Assembly: GCA_964386435.1 (NCBI GenBank)
Contig: CAYLSV010000152.1
Location: forward strand, 1-6,171
Origin: CAYLSV01 sp964386435
GTDB taxonomy: Bacteria; Planctomycetota; Phycisphaerae; Tepidisphaerales; Tepidisphaeraceae
Reading direction: 5' to 3'
Length of the DNA stretch: 6,171 bases
The position numbers and the translations under genes are program-made. Within the stretch, counting starts at the first letter, position 1. Each line of letters begins with the position of its first letter. Shown here in pieces: positions 1-6,139 of the stretch. Under the pieces are notes generated by a model that ran no database searches, had not been told where the DNA came from, and worked only from the letters and a program-made list of their open reading frames with translations.

Positions 1-299
1 ACGGCAACGGCCGCACGATGCGGGCGCAGGTCGACAACCTCGCCCAGGAGGCCGGTCTGCGGCTGAACGAGCAGGCCCTCGACCGCGCGGCCTGGAACCG
101 TGGCAGCCACGAGATCAACGCGGACCCAAAGAACACCGCCACCCTTGCCCGCACCATCGCCCCCGCCCTCGAACCCCGCGAGCGGGCCGTCGAACGTCAG
201 CAGGCCGTCGCCCGCGGTATCAAGCCGCCGGATGTGCCGCGTCACGCTCGCGACGTGCCGGGTCCGCGGCAGGAGAGGGACTACGGACTCGGCGACTGA
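1..299 (+). CDS. Fic-domain protein, C-terminal part (5' end outside window)
   Basis: The frame is open from the window edge (first full codon at 3) to a TGA at 297-299. The first residues read GNGRTMR, the second half of the Fic motif HPFx(D/E)GN(G/A)RxxR. In Fic proteins this loop binds the nucleotide phosphates while they transfer AMP (or another phosphate-containing group) to a hydroxyl side chain of a target protein. The residues just downstream (DNLAQEAGLRLNEQALDR) fit the helix that usually follows, of the type LAeqAGy.Ldw. The last 45 or so residues are charged and proline-rich and show no domain I recognise. The catalytic histidine and any N-terminal inhibitory helix lie outside the window, so activity and toxin-antitoxin class cannot be judged. 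I see no (S/T)xxxE(G/N) inhibitory motif in the visible tail. It is 192 nt upstream of imuA and probably not part of that operon. The family call is fairly sure; the function is inferred. Confidence 0.72.
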   Translation, partial: GNGRTMRAQVDNLAQEAGLRLNEQALDRAAWNRGSHEINADPKNTATLARTIAPALEPRERAVERQQAVARGIKPPDVPRHARDVPGPRQERDYGLGD

Positions 300-388
300 C
301 GACCAGGCTTGCCATCAGGCCGCTGAGAAAAATCCTCCGAGCGCGAATCGGCTCACGACCACGCCAAGCTGCGCGGCGGGCTCGCCTA

Positions 389-406
389 GCCACAAGTGGT
401 TGTGGC
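389..406. repeat. Inverted repeat / hairpin downstream of the Fic gene
   Basis: GCCACAA and TTGTGGC form a perfect 7-bp stem around a GTGG loop, about 90 nt after the Fic stop codon and about 85 nt before imuA. No T-tract follows, so it is not a canonical intrinsic terminator. It could be a weak terminator, an operator or chance. The rest of 300-480 shows no gene. Confidence 0.3.
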
Positions 407-457
407 CCAGGTTGCCTTCGACTTTGCCATGCGATTGTCGCCTGACGCATCGGCCCA

Positions 458-486
458 TTGCGTCCGAACATAAACCTAACTACAAC
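458..486 (+). promoter_or_regulatory. Candidate sigma70-type promoter of the imuA-imuB-dnaE2 operon
   Basis: TTGCGT (458-463) and TACAAC (481-486) are separated by 17 bp. They match the -35 and -10 consensus at 3/6 and 4/6 positions. The match is weak, but this is the only well-spaced pair I found close to imuA, in a local AT-richer patch. Transcription would start near 493. That would leave the GTG at 492 out of the message, so either this promoter or that start codon is wrong. Confidence 0.25.
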
Positions 487-499
487 GGCGGGTGTTGTA
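481..499. promoter_or_regulatory. Perfect dyad TACAAC-N7-GTTGTA, candidate SOS-type operator
   Basis: TACAACGGCGGGTGTTGTA is a perfect 6+6 inverted repeat with a 7-base spacer. It covers the putative -10 box and the GTG proposed as the imuA start. imuA-imuB-dnaE2 cassettes are commonly LexA-repressed, and LexA sites are dyads whose sequence differs between phyla, so an operator role fits the position. The sequence does not match the LexA boxes I know, such as CTG-N10-CAG, GAAC-N4-GTTC or GTTC-N7-GTTC. It could instead be an mRNA hairpin over the start codon. No lexA gene is in the window. Confidence 0.38.
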
Positions 500-1201
500 C
501 CCCGCCGCACGCCATCCTGCGCCTGTCGAGGACGCCCGACCGGCGGCCACGTTGCCGTTTCCATCGGTCGAGGTGGGGCGGCTGCACGAGGTTCTCGGCG
601 ATGGCGGTGCGAGCGGCGTGGGGGTGATCCTTGGCTGGTTGGCCGAAGGAAGAGCGAGCCACTACCACGTCTGGATCGGCCGGCGTGCGTGGTCCATGCC
701 AACAGCGTTGCATCGAACAGGCAAGCTCGGTGACGCGCTGCTGATCGACGTCGACTCCACTGCCGAGCGGGCATGGGCGGCAGAGTTGTGCGTGCGGTGC
801 TCGGCCGTTGCGGCGGTCGTCGCAGACGGGCGCGGGTTCGATCTGACGATGNNNNNNNNNNAGGTGAGGGCGGGTCGTCGGCGGCCGGGTCGCGGTGGCG
901 GGTCTCGCCGACGCCGGCGGTTGCGGCAAACGGTTTGTCACGACACCCACGCTGGAGCGTGGAACTTCTACGGAGCAAAGGAGGCCACTTCACAAGTCAC
1001 GGCGATGATGCGGCGGCGGGCGCCAGGCCTGCCGGCCTGCGGACGGCCGGGGAGATGTTTTGCGATGAAAACGATGTACGGACCCTTGGACTCGGCACCC
1101 CCGCCTGGATGTTCGAATGGAACCCGCGGCTCGGCCGCGGCCTACCTGTCGGTCTACCTCCCGACGTGGCCGGCCGACCGGCGATCACGACGTTGGCGTA
1201 G
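492..1201 (+). CDS. imuA: ImuA / RecA-like mutasome accessory protein, split by an assembly gap
   Basis: ImuA is the RecA-like accessory factor of the ImuA-ImuB-DnaE2 translesion synthesis complex. Before the gap (492-851, 120 codons) I see LHEVLGDGG (residues 31-39), HVWIGRRAW (59-67), the buried strand LLIDVD (from 83) and AVAAVVADGRGFDL (from 105), all in the family's usual order. After the gap (863-1198, 112 codons) come SRWRVSPTP, HPRWSVELLRSKGG and the terminal WMFEWN...VAGRP block, ending at TAG 1199-1201. The two halves are in different frames because the Ns stand for an unknown length; no biological frameshift is needed. The missing piece probably includes the usual RRLQLAAE-type helix. 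No Walker A (GKT/GKS) is visible at the matching place. An in-frame TAA at 477-479 limits the start; GTG 492 is the first candidate and has no good ribosome-binding site. TTG 552 is another option. The 3' end overlaps imuB. Confidence 0.78.
852..861. other. Assembly gap (10 Ns) inside imuA
   Basis: Ten Ns interrupt imuA. ImuA-like sequence is in frame 3 up to 851 and in frame 2 from 863, so the real gap length should be 2 modulo 3 if imuA is intact. Read literally, the Ns join the imuA start to the imuB frame and create a false 719-residue fusion. Confidence 0.95.
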
Positions 1202-2651
1202 CCGGCCGGACCGGCCTCACTTCCTGATCCTCGCCGAGGCCGTGCGCGGCAAACGTGTGGTCGCCGCGGCGTGTCGGCGGACATTAGCGGAGGGCGTGCG
1301 GGTCGGCATGACCGTCGCCCACGCCACGGCGACGCTGCCGGCCCTGCCGCAGGTGCTGGATTACGAACCCTCTGCGGATGCGGCGGCGCTGGTGCGCCTG
1401 GCACGATGGGCCATGCGCTTCACGCCGAAGGTCGCGACCGATCCGCCGGACGGATTGATCCTCGACGTCGCCGGCTGCGAACGGCTTTACGGCGGTCGGC
1501 TGCCGATCGCGCGGCAGGTACGCCAAGCAGTTGGGCGGCTAGGCTTGAAGGTGCGCGTTGCGTTGGCACCAACGGTCGGCCTCGCGTGGGGGCTGGCCCG
1601 GTTCGGCGAGGAGGGCGTGTGCGACGACACCGCCGATTTGCTGGATTTACCTACCCCGGCGCTGCGGATCGAGGCGGACGTGGCGGCGGCGCTGGCTGAA
1701 GTCGGCGTCGATCGCGTCGGGCAACTGCTTGAGATCCCACGCAGTGAACTGGCCCGGCGGTTCGGCGACGACGTGCTGTTACGGCTGGACCAGGCCCGCG
1801 GCGAAGCGGCGGAACTGCTCGATTGGCAGCGGTTCGTCGAGACGCTGCGCGTGAGCGTTCGCTTCGCCGGGCCGGCGACGCAGTACGAGGCGATCGAGCA
1901 GACCGTGCGGCAACTGGTAGCCGAGCTGTGCGACCGGCTCGCCCGCGCCGAGTCGGCGGCGCGTCGGCTTACGCTCGAGGTCGAGCGCTTGGACGGCGAC
2001 CTTCGGCCGGCGTTCGAGGCGGTCCCCGTCCGGCTGGCGGCGGTGGTGCGCGACTTCGATCATATGTGGAACGTGCTTCGACCGCGGGTCGAAGCGCTCG
2101 ACATGGGCCGCGGCGTTGAGGTGCTCACGCTGTCGGCTCCGCAGGTGGCGCGGTTGCCACACGGGCAGGATCGGCTGGATGGGAAATGCGACGCCTCGCG
2201 TGACGAGCAGAACATCGCCCGGCTGATCGACCTGTTGCAAGGCCGACTCGGACGCGAGCGCGTGCTGCGTGTCGAGCCGACGCCGACGCACGTTCCCGAA
2301 GCCGCGTACCGGCTGCAACCCGCCGATGAGCCGCAGGCAAAGATCACGAAGGTATCCGTCGCCGCCGGCGATCGGCCGACGCAACTACTGGACCCGCCCG
2401 AGCTCGTCGAGGTGATGTTCCTCCAACCCGAAGGCCCGCTCGCGGGGCTGTGGTGGCGGGGCGAGCGTTGGCCGATCGTCACGACGGTCGGCCCCGAGCG
2501 GATCGGCCGGCGGTGGTGGCAGGTGGGCCTGTCCCGCCACGCGCTGGACGCGCGGGACTACTACAAGCTGCAGTGCGAGAGCGGCCTGTGGCTGTGGGCG
2601 TTCCGCACGCGGCCGAAGAACGACTGGTTCGTACACGGGGTGTGGTCGTAA
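1065..2651 (+). CDS. imuB: ImuB, non-catalytic Y-family DNA polymerase-like protein
   Basis: ImuB is the adaptor of the mutasome: it joins the beta clamp, ImuA and DnaE2 at lesions. From ATG 1065 it has 528 residues, normal for the family. In order: the first palm strand AYLSVYLPTWPADR (26-39), GMTVAHA (81-87), PPDGLILDVAGCERLYGG (127-144), a helix-hairpin-helix region (about 206-235), the little-finger region, and a C-terminal block (about 443-528, DUF6504-like) ending WFVHGVWS. Two catalytic sites of active Y-family enzymes are lost. The metal-binding Asp of the first strand is replaced in YLSVYLP, and the SIDEAYLD motif has become PPDGLILD (D129-G130). This marks ImuB rather than DinB. ATG 1065 follows a GGAG at 1051-1054; ATG 1074 is an alternative. 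It overlaps imuA by about 137 nt, and its stop overlaps the dnaE2 start, so translation is probably coupled. No clear QLxLF clamp motif is visible around residues 357-372. Confidence 0.88.
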   Translation: MKTMYGPLDSAPPPGCSNGTRGSAAAYLSVYLPTWPADRRSRRWRSRPDRPHFLILAEAVRGKRVVAAACRRTLAEGVRVGMTVAHATATLPALPQVLDYEPSADAAALVRLARWAMRFTPKVATDPPDGLILDVAGCERLYGGRLPIARQVRQAVGRLGLKVRVALAPTVGLAWGLARFGEEGVCDDTADLLDLPTPALRIEADVAAALAEVGVDRVGQLLEIPRSELARRFGDDVLLRLDQARGEAAELLDWQRFVETLRVSVRFAGPATQYEAIEQTVRQLVAELCDRLARAESAARRLTLEVERLDGDLRPAFEAVPVRLAAVVRDFDHMWNVLRPRVEALDMGRGVEVLTLSAPQVARLPHGQDRLDGKCDASRDEQNIARLIDLLQGRLGRERVLRVEPTPTHVPEAAYRLQPADEPQAKITKVSVAAGDRPTQLLDPPELVEVMFLQPEGPLAGLWWRGERWPIVTTVGPERIGRRWWQVGLSRHALDARDYYKLQCESGLWLWAFRTRPKNDWFVHGVWS

Positions 2652-5600
2652 TGCCTGACCAGCCCAGTCCCAAGCCACGCCCGCACCCGGCGAAGGGGGG
2701 CGGCACCACGCCCAAGTGGCACCAGGGCTGGGGCGGCTTCAAGGACGCGAAGGGCCGGCTCAAGCAGCTCGCCGAGGAACTGGGCGGCGGGCCGACGGTC
2801 GTCAAGAGCGGCAGCACCGTCACCTTCGCCGAGCTGTGCTGCGCGAGCAACTTCACCTTCCTGACGGGCGCGAGCCACCCCGACGAGGTCGCCAAGCGGG
2901 CGGCGGAGCTCGGCTACGAGGCGTTCGGCGTCTGCGACACGAACACGCTCGCCGGCGTGGTGCGGGCGCACGTCGAAGCCGAGCGGCAGGGCGTGCGGCA
3001 GGTCGTCGGCAGCCGCGTGGAGTTGAGCGATGGGCAGGGCATCTACGTCTGGCCGACCGACCTTGCCGCGTACGGCCGGCTGGCGACGCTGCTGACCGTC
3101 GGCAAGCTGCGGGCGAAGAAGGGCGGGTGCCTGCTGGGCCTGTGGGACCTGCTGGAGTTCGCCGAGGGACAGATGCTCGGCGTCGAGGTGCCGCCGCGCA
3201 TCACCGACGAGTTCGTGACGATGCTGCGCACGCTTCAAGACTGGTGCGGCGGCACGAACAGCCTGTCGCTGCTCTCCGCCCGCGACTACGGCCCTGACGA
3301 CGAGCAACGCCTGCGCAACATCGCCCGGCTGAGCAGCGAGGAGCGCGTGCCGATGCTGGCGACGAACCGCCCACTGTACCACGTCCGCGGCCGCCGGCTC
3401 TTGCAGGACGTGGTCTCGTGCATCCGCCGCGGCTGTACGCTGGACGAAGCGGGCTTCGATCTTGAAGCGTCGGCCGAGCGGCACATGAAGGTGCCCGAGG
3501 AGATCGACCGCTTATTTGCCAAGCACCCGCGGGCCGTGTCTCGGACGGTCGAGGTCGCCGAGCGGTGTCGTGGGTTCTCGCTGGCGCAGCTCAAGTACCA
3601 GTACCCGGACGAGGTCGTGCCAAGCGGCTCGACGGCAATGGCGCATTTGACCGACCTCGCGCGTAAAGGGTTCGCCCGCCGCTTCCCGGACAGGGCGCCC
3701 GAGAAGGTGCGCGAGCAGTTCGAACACGAGCTGGTGCTCATCGGCGAGCTGAACCTGCCGCACTACTTTCTCACCGTCGAGGACCTGATGCGGTGGAGCC
3801 GAGAGCAGGGCATCCTCTGCCAAGGCCGCGGGGCGGCGGCGAACTCGATCGTCTGCTACAGCCTCGGCGTCACCGACGCCGACCCGACGCGGATCAACAC
3901 GCTCTTCGAGCGGTTCATCAGCCGCGCCCGCAACGAGCCGCCGGACATCGACATCGACTTCGAGCACGAACGGCGCGAGGAGGCGATCCAGTACCTTTAC
4001 CGCAAGTACGGCTGGTACCGGGCGGCGCTTACCGCTAACGTCATCACCTACCGCGGCCGGTCGGCGGTGCGCGAGGTCGGCAAGACCCTCGGCTTCGGCG
4101 CCGACGCCATCGACCGCCTCGCCAAGGGCATCAATTGGTGGAAGAACGGCCCGCTCGACCCCGACGAGCTCGCCGCCCAAAAGCTCGATACCGCCGACGT
4201 CGCCACCGGGCACCTGGTCCACCTCTCGCAGGCGATCCAGGGATTCCCGCGTCACCTCTCGCAGCACCCCGGCGGGTTCGTGTTGACGCAGACGCCCCTG
4301 CACCAGCTCGTCCCGATCGAGAACGCGGCCATGCCCGACCGCACCGTCATCGAGTGGGACAAGGACGACATCGACGCGCTGGGGTTCATCAAGGTCGACG
4401 TGCTGGGGTTGGGCATGCTCACCTGCATGGCCAAGGGGTTCGACCTGCTCAAGCAGCACGCCGGCATCGACATGTCGCTCGGTTCGATGCCCGAGGACTG
4501 CGAGGCGACGTTCGACATGATCTGCCGGGCCGACACGATGGGGACGTTCCAGATCGAAAGTCGGGCGCAGATGAGCATGCTGCCACGCCTGCGGCCGCGG
4601 TGCTTCTACGACCTCGTCGTCGAGGTCGCCATCGTCCGCCCCGGCCCGATCCAGGGCGGCATGGTCCACCCGTACCTGCGCCGGCGCAGCGGCGAGGAGC
4701 CGATGCCGAAGTCGACCGGGCGGGCGATCGACTGGATCACGGCCAAAACCTTCGGCGTGCCGATCTTCCAGGAGCAGGCGATGCTCATGGCCGTCCACTG
4801 CGCCGGCTTCACCCCCGACGAGGCCGACGGCCTGCGCCGCGCCGTCACCGGCTTCCGGCGCTTCGGCGACATCGACGACTACGAGCAGAAGATCGTCGAG
4901 GGCATGATCCAAAACGGCTACGACCGCGCCTTCGCCGAACAGTGCTTCAAGCAGATCCAGGGGTTCAGCACCTACGGCTTCCCCGAGAGCCACGCTGCGA
5001 GCTTCGCGCTGATCGCCTACGCGAGCTGCTACTTCAAGTGTCACTGGCCGGGCGTGTTCCTCGCGGCGATCCTGAACAGCCAGCCATTGGGCTTCTATAA
5101 GCCGGCACAACTCGTGCAGTGCGCCCAGCGGCACGGCGTAACGGTCCTGCCCGTCGACGCGCTGCACAGCGACTGGAACTGCACCTTGCCGACGGGCGAC
5201 CTGATGACCGTCCGCCTCGGCCTGCGCAGCGTGAAAGGCCTGCGGCGGGATGACGCCGAGAAGATCGTCCGGCACCGCTACCGCAATATGCGCACAGTTG
5301 AGCATTTATGGCGGGTCAGCGGCTGCTCCGCCCGCGCGATAAAGTGCCTCGCCCAAGCCGACGCCTTTGGCAGCCTGAGACTCGACCGCCAGTCCGCTCT
5401 CTGGCACGCCGGCAAGCTGCGCGACGAGGACACGCCGCTGTTCGACGGCATCCGTGAGCCGCAGGAGTCGGTGGCGCTCCCGGCCCTCGAACCGCTCCGC
5501 CACGTCCTGAGTGACTACGCTCAAACTGGCCTGTCGCTGAAGGACCACCCGGTGCGTTTCCTCCGCGACGCCCTCGCCGCTCGCGATGTCGTCACCGCCG

Positions 5601-5917
5601 ATCAGCTTGCCGACGCCGACCGCTTCCCCCGCGGCCGGGGCGTCGCTGTGGCCGGCATCTGCCTCGTCCGCCAGCGGCCCGGCAGTGCCAAATCGATCAC
5701 CTTCATCACGCTTGAAGACGAAACGGGCATGAGCAACCTCGTCGTTTACCCGAACATCTTCGACCGCTTCAAACGCACCGCCCGCGACGCCACCGCCATG
5801 CTCGTCCGCGGCCGCATCGACCGCCAGGGTGACGTCGTCCACGTCATCGCCACGATGTTCGAGAGCCTCGACGGCCAACTCGCCAGCCTGCGAGGGATGA
5901 GCCGGAACTTCCATTGA
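2651..5917 (+). CDS. dnaE2: Error-prone DNA polymerase III alpha subunit DnaE2
   Basis: DnaE2 (also called ImuC) is a C-family polymerase that copies past lesions in SOS mutagenesis. The protein has 1088 residues, near the family's usual length. A basic, proline-rich N-terminal extension (1-57) precedes the PHP domain. The HxH metal motif there is C63-C64-A65 and the usual TDH is C95-D96-T97, so PHP metal binding looks lost. The polymerase core is intact: GRGAAANS (392-399), PDIDIDF with D432/D434/D436, VDVLGLGML with D583 (matching E. coli alpha D401, D403 and D555), FQIESRAQMSMLPRL (from 633), VRPGPIQGGMVHPYL (from 662) and GFPESHAAS (from 776). FQIESRAQM and GFPESHAAS are typical of DnaE2 rather than DnaE1. 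A helix-hairpin-helix region (about 850-930) and an OB fold (about 998-1070, VRQRPGSAK...TLEDETG) follow, ending SRNFH. ATG 2651 was chosen because it overlaps the imuB stop (TAATG) and leads straight into the protein; the frame is open further back to 2450 but lies inside imuB. Probably the last gene of the operon. Confidence 0.96.
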   Translation: MPDQPSPKPRPHPAKGGGTTPKWHQGWGGFKDAKGRLKQLAEELGGGPTVVKSGSTVTFAELCCASNFTFLTGASHPDEVAKRAAELGYEAFGVCDTNTLAGVVRAHVEAERQGVRQVVGSRVELSDGQGIYVWPTDLAAYGRLATLLTVGKLRAKKGGCLLGLWDLLEFAEGQMLGVEVPPRITDEFVTMLRTLQDWCGGTNSLSLLSARDYGPDDEQRLRNIARLSSEERVPMLATNRPLYHVRGRRLLQDVVSCIRRGCTLDEAGFDLEASAERHMKVPEEIDRLFAKHPRAVSRTVEVAERCRGFSLAQLKYQYPDEVVPSGSTAMAHLTDLARKGFARRFPDRAPEKVREQFEHELVLIGELNLPHYFLTVEDLMRWSREQGILCQGRGAAANSIVCYSLGVTDADPTRINTLFERFISRARNEPPDIDIDFEHERREEAIQYLYRKYGWYRAALTANVITYRGRSAVREVGKTLGFGADAIDRLAKGINWWKNGPLDPDELAAQKLDTADVATGHLVHLSQAIQGFPRHLSQHPGGFVLTQTPLHQLVPIENAAMPDRTVIEWDKDDIDALGFIKVDVLGLGMLTCMAKGFDLLKQHAGIDMSLGSMPEDCEATFDMICRADTMGTFQIESRAQMSMLPRLRPRCFYDLVVEVAIVRPGPIQGGMVHPYLRRRSGEEPMPKSTGRAIDWITAKTFGVPIFQEQAMLMAVHCAGFTPDEADGLRRAVTGFRRFGDIDDYEQKIVEGMIQNGYDRAFAEQCFKQIQGFSTYGFPESHAASFALIAYASCYFKCHWPGVFLAAILNSQPLGFYKPAQLVQCAQRHGVTVLPVDALHSDWNCTLPTGDLMTVRLGLRSVKGLRRDDAEKIVRHRYRNMRTVEHLWRVSGCSARAIKCLAQADAFGSLRLDRQSALWHAGKLRDEDTPLFDGIREPQESVALPALEPLRHVLSDYAQTGLSLKDHPVRFLRDALAARDVVTADQLADADRFPRGRGVAVAGICLVRQRPGSAKSITFITLEDETGMSNLVVYPNIFDRFKRTARDATAMLVRGRIDRQGDVVHVIATMFESLDGQLASLRGMSRNFH

Positions 5918-6066
5918 CGTTCTGCCGGCACGCGCGGCCTCCGTTTCACGTCTCCTCGTCCACGAACCGCACGCCGCGAACGATCAAGCACCATCTGGAG
6001 CGGCTGTGGGCACAGGAACTGGTGCACGCGGCAGAGCGGTTGGCTGATACCGGAAACGTCCGGTAA
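5914..6066 (+). CDS. Possible 50-residue ORF after dnaE2 (doubtful)
   Basis: A frame opens at TTG 5914, overlapping the dnaE2 stop as TTGA, and ends at TAA 6064-6066. The middle, TPRTIKHHLERL, looks slightly like the recognition helix of a LuxR-type helix-turn-helix, but the sequence after it does not continue that fold. No ribosome-binding site is clear. It could be a decayed gene end or chance. I assign no function. Confidence 0.15.
   Translation: MTFCRHARPPFHVSSSTNRTPRTIKHHLERLWAQELVHAAERLADTGNVR
6048..6065 (+). terminator. Hairpin downstream of dnaE2, possible terminator
   Basis: TACCGGA-AACG-TCCGGTA is a perfect 7-bp GC-rich stem with a four-base loop, about 130 nt after the dnaE2 stop. 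No T-run follows (AGATTGCC), so intrinsic termination would be weak. It is the best candidate for the operon end that I can see. Confidence 0.35.
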
Positions 6067-6101
6067 GATTGCCGCTCTCGCCGCCATACAGCGACTTCAC
6101 C

Positions 6102-6129
6102 CCGACTCATAATGAACATTATGTAAAAC
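6102..6129 (+). other. dif-like (Xer-type) site or operator: CATAATG-AA-CATTATG
   Basis: CATAATGAACATTATG (6108-6123) is a perfect 7+7 inverted repeat with a two-base spacer, AT-rich in a GC-rich setting. Read as a 28-bp Xer site it divides into an 11-bp left arm ending CATAA, a six-base centre TGAACA, and an 11-bp right arm TTATGTAAAAC. By hand it matches the E. coli dif sequence, as I remember it, at 19 of 28 positions. The right arm matches nine bases of the B. subtilis XerD-type arm TTATGTAAACT. Alternatively it is an operator: CATAAT (6108-6113) is a 5/6 match to a -10 box, and a GGAGG follows at 6140-6144. Confidence 0.4.
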
Positions 6130-6139
6130 CCTAGAGTGC

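Noticed and set aside
474..499. Integron attC-like site (ACCTAAC fits RYYYAAC)
   Set aside because: No matching GTTRRRY right-hand core at a suitable distance, and no integrase in the window.
220..993. 257-codon - strand ORF covering the imuA region
   Set aside because: Arg/Pro-rich, passes through the N gap, and runs against the clear ImuA protein on the + strand.
2450..2650. Upstream extension of the dnaE2 frame
   Set aside because: This part overlaps the conserved C-terminus of ImuB, and its translation is an arginine-rich shadow. ATG 2651 overlapping the imuB stop is the natural start.
2561..3484. 307-codon ORF on the - strand across the imuB/dnaE2 junction
   Set aside because: Low-complexity, Ala/Arg-rich translation opposite two well-supported genes; a codon-bias shadow.
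4135..5100. 321-codon + strand ORF inside dnaE2
   Set aside because: Out-of-frame, Arg/Ala/Pro-rich translation over the conserved polymerase core.
3512..5305. 597-codon ORF on the - strand
   Set aside because: It lies wholly within dnaE2, whose + strand protein has all family motifs. Long antisense frames are expected when third positions are mostly G or C. The translation shows no recognisable domain.
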